Source: Candidatus Thorarchaeota archaeon
Lineage (GTDB): Archaea > Asgardarchaeota > Thorarchaeia > Thorarchaeales > Thorarchaeaceae
NCBI GenBank assembly: GCA_021498125.1
Contig: JAIZWL010000003.1
Location: forward strand, 124,457-188,456
Length of the DNA stretch: 64,000 nt
Direction of reading: 5' to 3'
The notes below the pieces were generated by a model. It saw only the letters and a program-made list of their open reading frames with translations, was not told the DNA's origin and ran no database searches. Shown piece by piece: positions 1 through 7,307 of this stretch. Numbering within the stretch: position 1 is the stretch's first letter; the number at the start of each line of letters is the position of its first letter. The translations under genes were made by a program, and so were the position numbers.

Positions 1-242
1 AAGTCTGCGTTCTCAAGTGCCTTGAGCACATCATCATCACTTGCCCCTTCTTTGATGTCAATTTTGAGAGTTAAGGGCTCAAGATGACGTATATTACAGC
101 TTCGCCGTCTGACACCATTGATCTTCTTCGGACCAGTTATCATGACGAACTTACCATTCATCTGCTGGATCACAACACAGTAGCTTCCAGCCTCTCGACC
201 CATTGTCTTTACGCAAACGCGTCCAGTTTCATACAATGTCAT
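1..242 (-). CDS. rpl14e: Ribosomal protein eL14 (L14e), 3' end outside window
   Basis: This is the N-terminal 80 residues of archaeal eL14, a large-subunit protein with a KOW/SH3-like fold; the rest lies beyond base 1. The translation from ATG at 242 reads MTLYETGRVCVKTMGREAG, followed by an ITGPKKINGVRRR segment typical of the family. A GAGGTGA Shine-Dalgarno site sits about 8 bases upstream of the ATG. It is the last visible gene of a minus-strand series adk, EMC3-like, eL34, cmk, eL14, the usual archaeal order downstream of secY. Identification is confident; only the truncation limits it. Confidence 0.9.
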   Translation of the reverse strand, partial: MTLYETGRVCVKTMGREAGSYCVVIQQMNGKFVMITGPKKINGVRRRSCNIRHLEPLTLKIDIKEGASDDDVLKALENAD

Positions 243-248
243 TTCCTT

Positions 249-386
249 TCACCTCAACATGTCCCGGTCAAGCGAGATATCACAAGTCGCCTCAAGACTC
301 TCATCCCGACGGACCATGAGAATGTGCGGTGGTCTTCTGTGAAACCAATAAGAGCCTTCCGCTATTGCCAGTTGACGAGTGATCAT
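249..386 (-). CDS. 45-residue ORF translationally coupled to cmk
   Basis: A short ORF fills nearly the whole gap between cmk and eL14. Its ATG overlaps the cmk TGA stop as ATGA, and its own TGA is embedded in the GAGGTGA ribosome binding site of eL14. The protein begins MITRQLAIAEGSYWFHRRPP and has no predicted membrane segment or motif that I recognise. The tight overlaps on both sides are typical of a translated operon member, but a chance ORF cannot be excluded. No function is assigned. Confidence 0.5.
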   Translation of the reverse strand: MITRQLAIAEGSYWFHRRPPHILMVRRDESLEATCDISLDRDMLR

Positions 387-928
387 GCCTCTTTAGAGGA
401 AAATAGTCTCTGCAGAGCTGTTCTGATTATGCTATAGACCCCTTCGAGGTCAAACTTCTCAGTATTGATCACAAGGTCGTAGATCGAGAGATCTGTGATG
501 TCGATTCCATAATACCGTTTATACCGTTCGCGTTCGATCTCCTCACGGGTCTTGGTCTCATGAAGCGCCTCCTCGTAATCGCGCCCATCTCGACTGGCTA
601 TTCGTCTCACGCGAACCTCTAATGGTGCAGTCAGGAGGATCTTGAGGTCTGCATGTTTTCCGGCCATCCACGATGCCAGCTGCCCGTCGATGACCACATT
701 ACCTTTTTCGGCCTCTTCTCTTAGTCTATCATCAAGCATCTTGTCGATAAGTGGGTCTTCCTTTGCCAGCTTGCTGAACTCTTCAAGAGTCATACCTCTC
801 TCTTTGGCAAGCCCTCGAAAAATCGCTCCGGCCGAGGTCCGTCTCATGTCAAACTCACTTGCTATCAGATCTGCAACGGAGCTCTTTCCAGTGCCGTGCA
901 GGCCGCCCAGGGTGATCACATGGTTCAT
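383..928 (-). CDS. cmk: Cytidylate kinase (archaeal type)
   Basis: A CMP/dCMP kinase of 181 residues, transferring phosphate from ATP to CMP in pyrimidine nucleotide metabolism. It has an N-terminal P-loop (GGLHGTGKSS, about residues 8-17), an acceptor-binding region around VIDGQLASWM, and an Arg-rich lid region (RVRRIASRDGRDYEEA). The length suits archaeal Cmk. It lies 4 bases downstream of eL34 and overlaps a 45-residue ORF at its 3' end, so it is part of a co-transcribed ribosomal unit. The call is confident; adenylate kinase is excluded because a separate adk lies upstream. Confidence 0.9.
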   Translation of the reverse strand: MNHVITLGGLHGTGKSSVADLIASEFDMRRTSAGAIFRGLAKERGMTLEEFSKLAKEDPLIDKMLDDRLREEAEKGNVVIDGQLASWMAGKHADLKILLTAPLEVRVRRIASRDGRDYEEALHETKTREEIERERYKRYYGIDITDLSIYDLVINTEKFDLEGVYSIIRTALQRLFSSKEA

Positions 929-932
929 TTTC

Positions 933-1199
933 TTATTCTCGGACTGACTTGATTATCCCACGTTTAAGGGCCCGGGCAGTCATATATCCACCGAATGGGC
1001 GGTTCGGGCGTTTGGTTGATTTGCTGGCCTTTCGGCTTCGGCCATGTTTGGCACTGCGTGGGACCTGCAGGCGCTTTCCGGTAATGGCACAATGGCCCTT
1101 TGTCCTGTAGATCTTACGTCGGTGGATCACAAGTCTTCCACCGGGGGTCTTGACAGCTCGATTTGCTCTTGATCTTGTAAGTTGACCCGGTCTTGGCAT
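933..1199 (-). CDS. rpl34e: Ribosomal protein eL34 (L34e)
   Basis: A basic 88-residue large-subunit protein starting MPRPGQLTRSRANRAVKTPG, characteristic of eL34. I chose the ATG at 1199, three codons inside the longest frame, because archaeal eL34 begins MP-R and an AGGTG site (CAAGGTGAAT) precedes it. It contains a CAITGKRL segment where other eL34 proteins carry a zinc-binding Cys pair; only one Cys remains here. It precedes cmk by 4 bases. A TATA-like element at 1244-1252 could give an internal promoter. Confidence 0.92.
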   Translation of the reverse strand: MPRPGQLTRSRANRAVKTPGGRLVIHRRKIYRTKGHCAITGKRLQVPRSAKHGRSRKASKSTKRPNRPFGGYMTARALKRGIIKSVRE

Positions 1200-1242
1200 A
1201 ATATTCACCTTGGGCTGTTACTTTGCGGACTCCATTCTCTGT

Positions 1243-1253
1243 GCTTTTAAGCT
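1243..1253 (-). promoter_or_regulatory. TATA-like box upstream of eL34
   Basis: On the minus strand the 98-base gap between the EMC3-like gene and eL34 contains GCTTAAAAGC, a plausible archaeal TATA box. A start about 25 bases downstream would fall near 1220, leaving a leader of about 20 bases before the eL34 ATG. Inferred from spacing only. Confidence 0.35.
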
Positions 1254-1297
1254 CAACGGTCTATCAGCTATTGTTGTCTTTCAAGCGATTCTCTCTT

Positions 1298-1849
1298 CTA
1301 TGTCAGTGAAGTGCCCATGACTCTCTGGAGCATCTGGCCTAATCCCAGTCCCACTAACATATAGAATCCAAAGAAGTACATTCCAAAACCACCGGCCACT
1401 GGAGTTCCAACCCAGCCGATGAGAAATGGTATCAGCTTTTCAATGTGAAACGGAATGACCGCTACGATGATGGGGGTTCCTCCCGCACCTATGTAAAAGC
1501 CATTAAGAAACGAGAAGATGAGCATGAATGGAATGATGAAAAACATGTATGGTTTACACCGTGCAGTCATCATCTCTTTCTGAATACGGTCAATATAGGG
1601 TTTGCGACGCTTCACCTTTCGTAGCAGCTTCTCATTCCCTGCCTCGTTTGCCTTCTTTGACAGCTCTTGGTACGCCTTGATCTCCGCCTGATATCTCTTC
1701 AGTCGTCGAACATCTGAGAATTTTAGCATGGCGAGGTTGCTGATGAAGGTGATCCCCACCGACACCGCCATGATTAGAATCGCCGACATTGGCGGATCTT
1801 TGAAGTATAATGTGAACCAATCGGTAAGAGCCGCAAAGATGTCCTGCAT
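1298..1849 (-). CDS. EMC3/TMCO1-like membrane protein insertase (DUF106, Oxa1 superfamily)
   Basis: A 183-residue membrane protein of the archaeal DUF106 family, a member of the YidC/Oxa1/GET1/EMC3 superfamily that inserts membrane proteins. It has one membrane segment near residues 20-42, a basic coiled-coil hairpin (about 43-95, rich in Lys, Arg and Glu), then two further hydrophobic segments (about 100-120 and 145-175). This TM1, cytosolic coiled coil, TM2-3 layout is diagnostic. It follows adk by 6 bases. Its place beside eL34, cmk and eL14 is the conserved archaeal context downstream of secY, although secY itself is 42 kb away here. Confidence 0.85.
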   Translation of the reverse strand: MQDIFAALTDWFTLYFKDPPMSAILIMAVSVGITFISNLAMLKFSDVRRLKRYQAEIKAYQELSKKANEAGNEKLLRKVKRRKPYIDRIQKEMMTARCKPYMFFIIPFMLIFSFLNGFYIGAGGTPIIVAVIPFHIEKLIPFLIGWVGTPVAGGFGMYFFGFYMLVGLGLGQMLQRVMGTSLT

Positions 1850-1855
1850 ACGAGT

Positions 1856-2443
1856 CTACTCCATTAATGTATCATACAGTTGGGTCGCGGCCGTTTCAAC
1901 CTGTCCTTGGCGGTTCTTAATGATTCGTACCGTCGCTCCGGTGAGTGTTGCTGCTGCGACCGCTGCTGCTCTACACATCTGCTGATGGGTATCGATCTCC
2001 TCAACAGCCTGTGCATCCCGCTCACGAGTCGCATCATCGCTCCGGCGTCGTGCAATATTTTCAGGATCCGCCTCTACCAGTACGATGGTCTTTGGTTGTA
2101 TTGCCCTAATGACCCATTCAGGCAGTCCGATGAGAAAACCATTGGGTGTTGCAATCAATGTGTGTGTGTCAACTATCACGCGCGCAGACTCTGCCTGTTT
2201 GGCTATGGCCTCACCTGCCAACTGTTGTATCTTGCGCTGTGTGGCTGTTGGTAACTTTCGCATCTCATCACGGTGTTTGACAAGACCCTCCTTTGAGGCA
2301 ACTTCAAACATTGCCGTTCCAAAGTTGAGCACCTGTACATCTTCGCCATGTTTATCCTTGACCATATCCACGGCTGTGGTGATCACGGTCGTCTTTCCAA
2401 CACCTGGGATTCCTGTGACTATGACTGCATTCCTTTCACTCAT
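1856..2443 (-). CDS. adkA: Adenylate kinase (archaeal AdkA type)
   Basis: Archaeal adenylate kinase, 195 residues, interconverting 2 ADP with ATP and AMP. The P-loop GIPGVGKTT is at residues 11-19, followed by a VLNFGTAMFEVA segment and an IVDTHTLIATPNGFLIGLP nucleotide-binding region of this archaeal subtype. I chose ATG 2443 (MSERN) over the upstream in-frame codon at 2467 because GAGGTG lies 9 bases before it. It begins the minus-strand unit adk, EMC3-like, eL34, cmk, eL14, with a strong TATA box at 2490-2503. Confidence 0.9.
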   Translation of the reverse strand: MSERNAVIVTGIPGVGKTTVITTAVDMVKDKHGEDVQVLNFGTAMFEVASKEGLVKHRDEMRKLPTATQRKIQQLAGEAIAKQAESARVIVDTHTLIATPNGFLIGLPEWVIRAIQPKTIVLVEADPENIARRRSDDATRERDAQAVEEIDTHQQMCRAAAVAAATLTGATVRIIKNRQGQVETAATQLYDTLME

Positions 2444-2489
2444 GCCAGACTGCACCTCTACTGTCAAGTTGCTTCGAATTCATGCTGGT

Positions 2490-2503
2490 TCTTTTATATA
2501 CTA
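2490..2503 (-). promoter_or_regulatory. TATA box of the adk-EMC3-eL34-cmk-eL14 unit
   Basis: The minus strand carries GTATATAAAAGAA between the methyltransferase gene and adk, a near-ideal archaeal TATA box. A transcription start around 2473 would leave a leader of about 30 bases containing the GAGGTG site of adk. Confidence 0.6.
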
Positions 2504-2526
2504 TTCTGTGGCTCGTAGGAACGTCA

Positions 2527-3132
2527 CTATTGTCTTGTTTCCTCTCGTATTCTTCGAAATTTAGGAAGAATGAACCCTGCCCTCCTTCGATATGCTAGGT
2601 ATGTCTGTCCATATGCTCCAATCAGTTTTCTCTCCTCTAGATATGCTCCAATGAGAGTATATACAGACATTGCCAAGCCGAATAGTGCAATATGCGGCTC
2701 CATGTAGAGCGGGATGATCGCAAGCAGCACCAGTATTGTGGCCAGATAGAGTGGATGACGGATGCTTGCATAGATTCCCTCAGTGATGAGCTCGGGTTCT
2801 CTCTCTGTTCGCATATCCGCAACTGTACTGATTGAGATGACCTTAGACGCACGTAGTGCAACGATTACACCGAGTCCTCCCATCATGATGGCAATAATGA
2901 AAAATGGCCAGTCAATTGTGGACGGATCAATAAGGACTGAAAACCAACGCCTGTAATCAGTTGCGAAAACTGCAATCAAGAAAGCGATAGTACTGCATCC
3001 TGTAAATATGTACGAGTATGCTTTTTTCCCCCATCTGTCAATGATCCTGTTCTTTACCCGATGAGCGGCAAGGCCACTGTGTTGCAGTCCAAATATTCCC
3101 GTAGTGATCACTATCATCAGGTAGTCTATCAT
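2527..3132 (-). CDS. Membrane methyltransferase-like protein (ICMT/PEMT/NnrU fold)
   Basis: A 201-residue integral membrane protein with about five hydrophobic segments. The C-terminal half has the signature of isoprenylcysteine carboxyl methyltransferase and phospholipid methyltransferase families: ITEGIYASIRHPLYLA followed by EERKLIGAYGQTYLAYRRR, residues that form the SAM site. The N-terminal QHSGLAAHR is seen in NnrU-like relatives. The substrate is unknown. A second protein with the same C-terminal signature is encoded at 25085-25738. It ends about 80 bases from the adk start; a possible TATA element (ATACTTAAG) lies near 3165-3173. Confidence 0.75.
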   Translation of the reverse strand: MIDYLMIVITTGIFGLQHSGLAAHRVKNRIIDRWGKKAYSYIFTGCSTIAFLIAVFATDYRRWFSVLIDPSTIDWPFFIIAIMMGGLGVIVALRASKVISISTVADMRTEREPELITEGIYASIRHPLYLATILVLLAIIPLYMEPHIALFGLAMSVYTLIGAYLEERKLIGAYGQTYLAYRRRAGFILPKFRRIREETRQ

Positions 3133-3255
3133 CCTTCACATCATCTCGACTCGAACCTCTCTCACGGCTTAAGTATTCAGGTCATACCACACGGGCGTGG
3201 TATCACGACATCTTTATTGACCTTTCATTATTCTATGATGATACAATCTTTCGTA

Positions 3256-3386
3256 AATGCTTAAATTTATTAGGCGGCGATGAGGCGATTCGCCAGCGTC
3301 TCCTATGGAACGTGGTTTTGCCCACTGTTTGTAGGCTTCAGGTGGTAGACCACATCCCGAGGTGACGGAATAAAAGGTGAACAAAT
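3256..3386 (+). promoter_or_regulatory. Promoter and structured leader of tfb1
   Basis: The 254-base gap between the two divergent genes holds a TATA-like CTTAAATTTATT at about 3260-3271. The predicted leader of about 95-100 bases before the TFB ATG contains two short perfect hairpins: GGCGA (3276-3280) with TCGCC (3290-3294), and GTGGT (3342-3346) with ACCAC (3349-3353), the latter just upstream of the AGGTGA ribosome binding site. The hairpins are visible directly; a regulatory role is inference. Confidence 0.4.
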
Positions 3387-4331
3387 ATGGCGAAACCAGT
3401 CCGGGCTATGGCCGAACGACGACAAGGTACACAAGCATGTTCAATTTGTGGAGGCACTGAATTCTATGAAGACCAGACCCGCGGCGAATACATCTGCGTG
3501 TCCTGTGGATGTGTCATTGATGAGAAGATCATGGACACAGGACCTGAGTGGAGAGCATTCACCGCTGAGGAACGAAATGCGAGGGCGAGGACTGGTTCAC
3601 CACTGACTCTTACTATGGCTGATAAGGGCCTAGCTACTACCTTAGGCTGGAGCGACAGGGATGCCAATGGCCGAGCAATTGCTGCAAGCAATCGTGCTGC
3701 TATCTATCGGATGCGTAAATGGCAGATCCGGACACTGGTCCACAGTTCTCAGCACAGGAATCTCAGTATCGCAATGAGCGAACTTGACCGGCTGACCTCT
3801 CAACTTGGCGTTCCCAGTGAGACTAAGGAGACCTCTGCTCTCATTTACAGGAAAGCGCTCAGTCGCAGACTGGTCCGGGGGCGAAGCATAGAGGGCATGG
3901 TAGCTGCATCCGTCTATCTCTCATGCAGAATCCATAGGATTCCCCGACAGCTTGATGAGATCGTGACTGAGGCCCGCGTCAACCGCAAGGAACTCGGTCA
4001 GTGTGTCAGGCTTATCCTTCGTAATGTTCGTATCAATGTTCCAATTCCTTCGGCAAATGATCTCATGCCACGAATCTCTGCGGATCTCGGTCTTGATGGG
4101 CAAACAGTTCAGAAGGCCATGGAGATCATTAATGAGGCTCGTGAGCGCGGAATAACTGCTGGAAAAGATCCTGGTGGTCTTGCAGCCGCTGCGCTCTATA
4201 TTGCTGGTATCATCACTGATGATCGGCGAACTCAGCGAGAGATTGCAGAGGCCTCAAATGTGACAGAGGTCACTGTGCGGAATCGTTACAAGGACCTTGC
4301 AACAAGCCTTCAGATCACTATTCGTCCATAG
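3387..4331 (+). CDS. tfb: Transcription initiation factor TFB (TFIIB homologue), copy 1
   Basis: TFB, 314 residues, bridges TBP at the TATA box and RNA polymerase. The N-terminal zinc ribbon uses C18, C21, C37 and C40; a B-finger/B-reader stretch follows (TGPEWRAFTAEERNARARTG), then two cyclin-fold repeats (about 115-205 and 210-305), the second ending in the conserved TVRNRYKDL helix. The start ATG has AGGTGA seven bases upstream. A paralogue with the same layout is at 21546-22580. A GC-rich hairpin terminator follows. Confidence 0.93.
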   Translation: MAKPVRAMAERRQGTQACSICGGTEFYEDQTRGEYICVSCGCVIDEKIMDTGPEWRAFTAEERNARARTGSPLTLTMADKGLATTLGWSDRDANGRAIAASNRAAIYRMRKWQIRTLVHSSQHRNLSIAMSELDRLTSQLGVPSETKETSALIYRKALSRRLVRGRSIEGMVAASVYLSCRIHRIPRQLDEIVTEARVNRKELGQCVRLILRNVRINVPIPSANDLMPRISADLGLDGQTVQKAMEIINEARERGITAGKDPGGLAAAALYIAGIITDDRRTQREIAEASNVTEVTVRNRYKDLATSLQITIRP

Positions 4332-4352
4332 ACTTTCCACTAGTGCTATTCT

Positions 4353-4390
4353 CGGGGCTCTCCGCCCCGGGATGGCCGTAAACTCCTTTT
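4353..4390 (+). terminator. Hairpin terminator after tfb1
   Basis: CGGGGC (4353-4358) and GCCCCG (4364-4369) form a perfect 6-bp stem with a 5-base loop, 21 bases after the TFB stop. A short T tract (CTCCTTTT, 4383-4390) follows. Probably contributes to termination before the PSTK gene. Confidence 0.45.
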
Positions 4391-4420
4391 AGACTGTTGT
4401 ACTTGATTATGTGACATACT

Positions 4421-5176
4421 TTGATACCTTTCCTACTCACTCTCTGTGGTCTTCCCGCATCAGGAAAGACGACTTTTGCGCACGCACTCCGAGACAGTCT
4501 TCTCGAGTCCATGCAAGTGATGGTTGTCAGTACAGATGATCTGCGTGATACCGATTACTATCGCAATTTCCAACCCGAGCGTGAGCGTCATGTGCGTATG
4601 GCCTCATTGCAACAGGCTGCATCCCTAGTCAGACAGGGCATCTCTGTCATTTTTGATGACACAAATTACTATACCAGTATGCGCCATGAACTGATGGATA
4701 TTGCGCGGAGTGCTCACGTGAGGTTTGGCATTGTTCATATTTCCACACCCTTGGAGGTGGCTCTCCTATGGAACCAGCAACGTGTCGGACCTGTGCCTGA
4801 TATGGTGGTGGAACGAATAGCTCAACGGTTCGACCCCCCGGGAAGGCGTTATTCTTGGGATGTCCCCCTATTAGATATTGATCTGTCGCGTAGGTCTATT
4901 GACGACGCTGTTGACCTGACCATTGAGCACTTGGGTGAACTACCTCTGCTAACGGTTGGAAGAGATGATCCTTCGGATGATGATGAGAACCTCTCCCTGT
5001 ACGATGTGATCACACGACAGGCGGTCACTGCATACTTGGTCGAGCACCCTGAGCGGAGAGGGTCACCCATGGTCTCACGGATTCGACGTAAATCTCTTAG
5101 ACTGGCAATAGACGGCAAGTTGTCGCGCGATGAGACCGAAGTTTTGCTACGTCAAATGTTAGACGCTGGCGAATAG
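4421..5176 (+). CDS. pstK: L-seryl-tRNA(Sec) kinase (PSTK)
   Basis: A 251-residue kinase that phosphorylates Ser-tRNA(Sec) to Sep-tRNA(Sec), the first committed step of archaeal and eukaryotic selenocysteine synthesis. The P-loop is GLPASGKTT (residues 10-18); VVSTDDLR and VIFDDTNYY match the catalytic motifs of PSTK-type kinases, and the length equals the usual archaeal size. The start is TTG with no strong Shine-Dalgarno site. The assignment is reinforced by the convergent tRNA-Sec gene 8 bases beyond its stop and by SepSecS and SelB next door. A generic P-loop kinase would be the alternative without this context. Confidence 0.9.
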   Translation: MIPFLLTLCGLPASGKTTFAHALRDSLLESMQVMVVSTDDLRDTDYYRNFQPERERHVRMASLQQAASLVRQGISVIFDDTNYYTSMRHELMDIARSAHVRFGIVHISTPLEVALLWNQQRVGPVPDMVVERIAQRFDPPGRRYSWDVPLLDIDLSRRSIDDAVDLTIEHLGELPLLTVGRDDPSDDDENLSLYDVITRQAVTAYLVEHPERRGSPMVSRIRRKSLRLAIDGKLSRDETEVLLRQMLDAGE

Positions 5177-5184
5177 AATAGTTA

Positions 5185-5275
5185 TGGCGGCTCCCTAAGA
5201 GAATCGAACTCTCATCGCTTGCACGATCACGGGTTTGAAGCCCGCGGGACTGGACCACCAATCCTGTAGGGAGCC
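5185..5275 (-). tRNA. tRNA-Sec (anticodon UCA)
   Basis: A 91-base selenocysteine tRNA with encoded CCA (5185-5187) and discriminator G (5188). The acceptor stem has nine perfect pairs (GGCTCCCTA with TAGGGAGCC). The D arm has an unusual 7-bp stem (GGATTGG with CCAGTCC, one G-U) and a 4-base loop. The anticodon stem has 6 bp with loop CTTCAAA, giving anticodon TCA. A variable arm with ATCG/CGAT stem follows, then a 4-bp T stem (GAGA/TCTC) around GTTCGAT. This 9+4 architecture is that of archaeal and eukaryotic tRNA-Sec and is not found in ordinary elongator tRNAs. It lies between PSTK and the SepSecS-SelB genes. Confidence 0.96.
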
Positions 5276-5312
5276 ACGTCTGTTGGTTTGCCTCTTATTC
5301 GATAACTTCCAC

Positions 5313-5963
5313 TCAGAGAAAGCGGCTGATGAATGCGATGGTCTCCTTTTTCCATTCAACGGATTTTTTGGCTATCTCCGCAGCCACTCCACCTGGCAGT
5401 GCCTCATCTCGTGGCAGTGATTCGATTTTTGACAACCATGCGCTAGTGGTCAATGATACTGGTGAGACCTCTTCGCCCTCAGTAGCCTTGATGATCATTT
5501 CACGGCCATGTGCTAACTGCACGTATATGTCACTCAAGGGCGCTTTTCTGAAGATGTCAGCCACAAGCTTGTCCCAGCAAGCTTTCGCAATGAGGGCTCG
5601 TGTCAGGCGTTGTCTTCGATCATCGTCGAGCGACTTGAATTTGTTGAAGGCTTTTTGTATCTCGCTCAATGTGTTATCGATATACGTTTTCAAAACAGAT
5701 TCGTTCTCGCCCCATGCATTAAGAACTAGATTAGGAGGCTCCTCTTCTACTATGACTTGCACCTTTATGTTCGTGTCATCAAGATCGACATGAAATAAGG
5801 CGCTGGCCTCAAAAATGCGGCTCTCGGCCTCTGTGTATTCCTTGAGAAGAATTCCTGGCTTTGAGGCAATAATGTACCATGCAATTCTGAAGGCGGCAGA
5901 TGGATCCACTCTCTCGTAGTCTATAGATCGTGATATCTTGGTTTGATCGTCAGCCTCAGTCAC
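5313..5963 (-). CDS. Unknown protein between tRNA-Sec and SepSecS
   Basis: A soluble 216-residue protein with no membrane segment or motif that I recognise. The N-terminal half (about 15-105) reads as alternating strands and helices, including VQVIVEEEPPNLVLNAWG; the C-terminal half is helical and charged. It starts 27 bases downstream of the SepSecS stop on the same strand and ends 37 bases before the tRNA-Sec gene, so it is probably co-transcribed with selB and SepSecS. Context suggests, but does not prove, a link to selenocysteine synthesis. I assign no function. Confidence 0.75.
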   Translation of the reverse strand: MTEADDQTKISRSIDYERVDPSAAFRIAWYIIASKPGILLKEYTEAESRIFEASALFHVDLDDTNIKVQVIVEEEPPNLVLNAWGENESVLKTYIDNTLSEIQKAFNKFKSLDDDRRQRLTRALIAKACWDKLVADIFRKAPLSDIYVQLAHGREMIIKATEGEEVSPVSLTTSAWLSKIESLPRDEALPGGVAAEIAKKSVEWKKETIAFISRFL

Positions 5964-5990
5964 GCAAATACCTTCTTCTCAAGTTTGTTC

Positions 5991-7307
5991 TTATAACTTC
6001 GAAACCACCTTAAAGAGTTTCGTAACTGCCTCTTCCACGTCTCTCTGGCGCGCTCCGATGGCTGCGTTCATTACAATGTAACTGTGAGGATAGTCCTCAA
6101 TACATGAACCGGGCTCCCCTTTAGCAACCGCTCTTGGGCCTGTCACTCGGCGATTATAGAGCATTGCACCAATCTTGTGGGCATCATGTCCATCAAGGGT
6201 GATCGCGCTGGAGACCTCATTTGTAGTCTCAAGTACTCGTTGATCGATTTCTTCTGCAAGCTCTCTTAGACGTGCATCCAGTAGTCTACGATTAGTCATC
6301 TGTTCTTCTCGGAGCTGCTGGTATCTCTCCAGTCCCATGGTTGTCAGGGCGGCCAGCAATTGCACAACGGGGGCTGCGGTGGCTCGCCCAGCATAGGTCT
6401 CAGCCACCCATTCGATCTCATCACTACTTGGCGAGACTACAATCGAACCCCCCACTGGTGTGAGAAAGTTTTTGTCAGTACTCTGGATGATAAAGTCCAC
6501 ACGGCCTGCATCAATGGCCGATCTTATTGATTTCATGATCTTTTCAGACTGAACCCCATATGCATTATTGATCACCAAGGGCACATCATGATCCGCACAG
6601 AGTCGCGCAATCTCTTTAATCGGGTCCGCCTCCCTTGGTGGAAAGAAGGTCGTGGTCGCAAGAACCGCGGTATCCTCCGCGGCCAGAATCTCTCTCTCCA
6701 GAGTGCTCATGTCTGTCACAACGGCATCATCGGCAAGTGTTGTCGGAATCGTAGTGACCTCCATTCCTGCTAATGCCAGCCCTCTTAGAGGTGAGGTATG
6801 ATCTATTCGTGGATAGAGTACTCTGCGAGTCTTTAACTCACGATGAAGTGCACCGAATGTGAGGGCAATGCTCATTCCTGTCGAGAGGGGTAGTACTATT
6901 CCACGTTTGACATTCGGAGTCCCAAGTCGGCGAATGGCATCTGTGGCCATCGTATTGCAGACCTGTTGCATCAGGGACGCTCCTGCGGCTTTTGGTTGTG
7001 GTGCTGTGACATGCCCACTACGACCAATACCATGATTAAATCCCGCTGCAAGCCGTGCTATAAGTGGCGACGCCACACGTGCCTCTCGTTCGCCGACACG
7101 AATCGCCTTTGGATCTTTATCGGTATCAAGGGATGATAGTACTTGGAGCATCCATTCCACTTGAAGTTCGGTCAGTGGTCTGAGTGGGAACTGTCGCCGG
7201 TTCAGAATGTCCCTGATTGGATTGATTATCGAGTCAAGAGTGATGAGACCTCGCTCGACCATGTTGTTGGGTATGAGCTCCAGTAATCGCTTTTCTAATT
7301 TATCCAC
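5991..7307 (-). CDS. spcS: O-phosphoseryl-tRNA(Sec):selenocysteinyl-tRNA synthase (SepSecS)
   Basis: A PLP enzyme of 438 residues that converts Sep-tRNA(Sec) to Sec-tRNA(Sec) using selenophosphate. Family landmarks include the phosphate-binding GIGRSGHVTAPQPKAAGAS loop (about 93-111), LPLSTGMS, VINNAYG and the PLP-binding lysine K279 in STDKNFLTPVGGS. The length matches archaeal SepSecS. It starts with GTG immediately after the SelB stop (TAG then GTG), with a GAGG site inside the selB 3' end, so the two are translationally coupled. Confidence 0.95.
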   Translation of the reverse strand: MDKLEKRLLELIPNNMVERGLITLDSIINPIRDILNRRQFPLRPLTELQVEWMLQVLSSLDTDKDPKAIRVGEREARVASPLIARLAAGFNHGIGRSGHVTAPQPKAAGASLMQQVCNTMATDAIRRLGTPNVKRGIVLPLSTGMSIALTFGALHRELKTRRVLYPRIDHTSPLRGLALAGMEVTTIPTTLADDAVVTDMSTLEREILAAEDTAVLATTTFFPPREADPIKEIARLCADHDVPLVINNAYGVQSEKIMKSIRSAIDAGRVDFIIQSTDKNFLTPVGGSIVVSPSSDEIEWVAETYAGRATAAPVVQLLAALTTMGLERYQQLREEQMTNRRLLDARLRELAEEIDQRVLETTNEVSSAITLDGHDAHKIGAMLYNRRVTGPRAVAKGEPGSCIEDYPHSYIVMNAAIGARQRDVEEAVTKLFKVVSKL

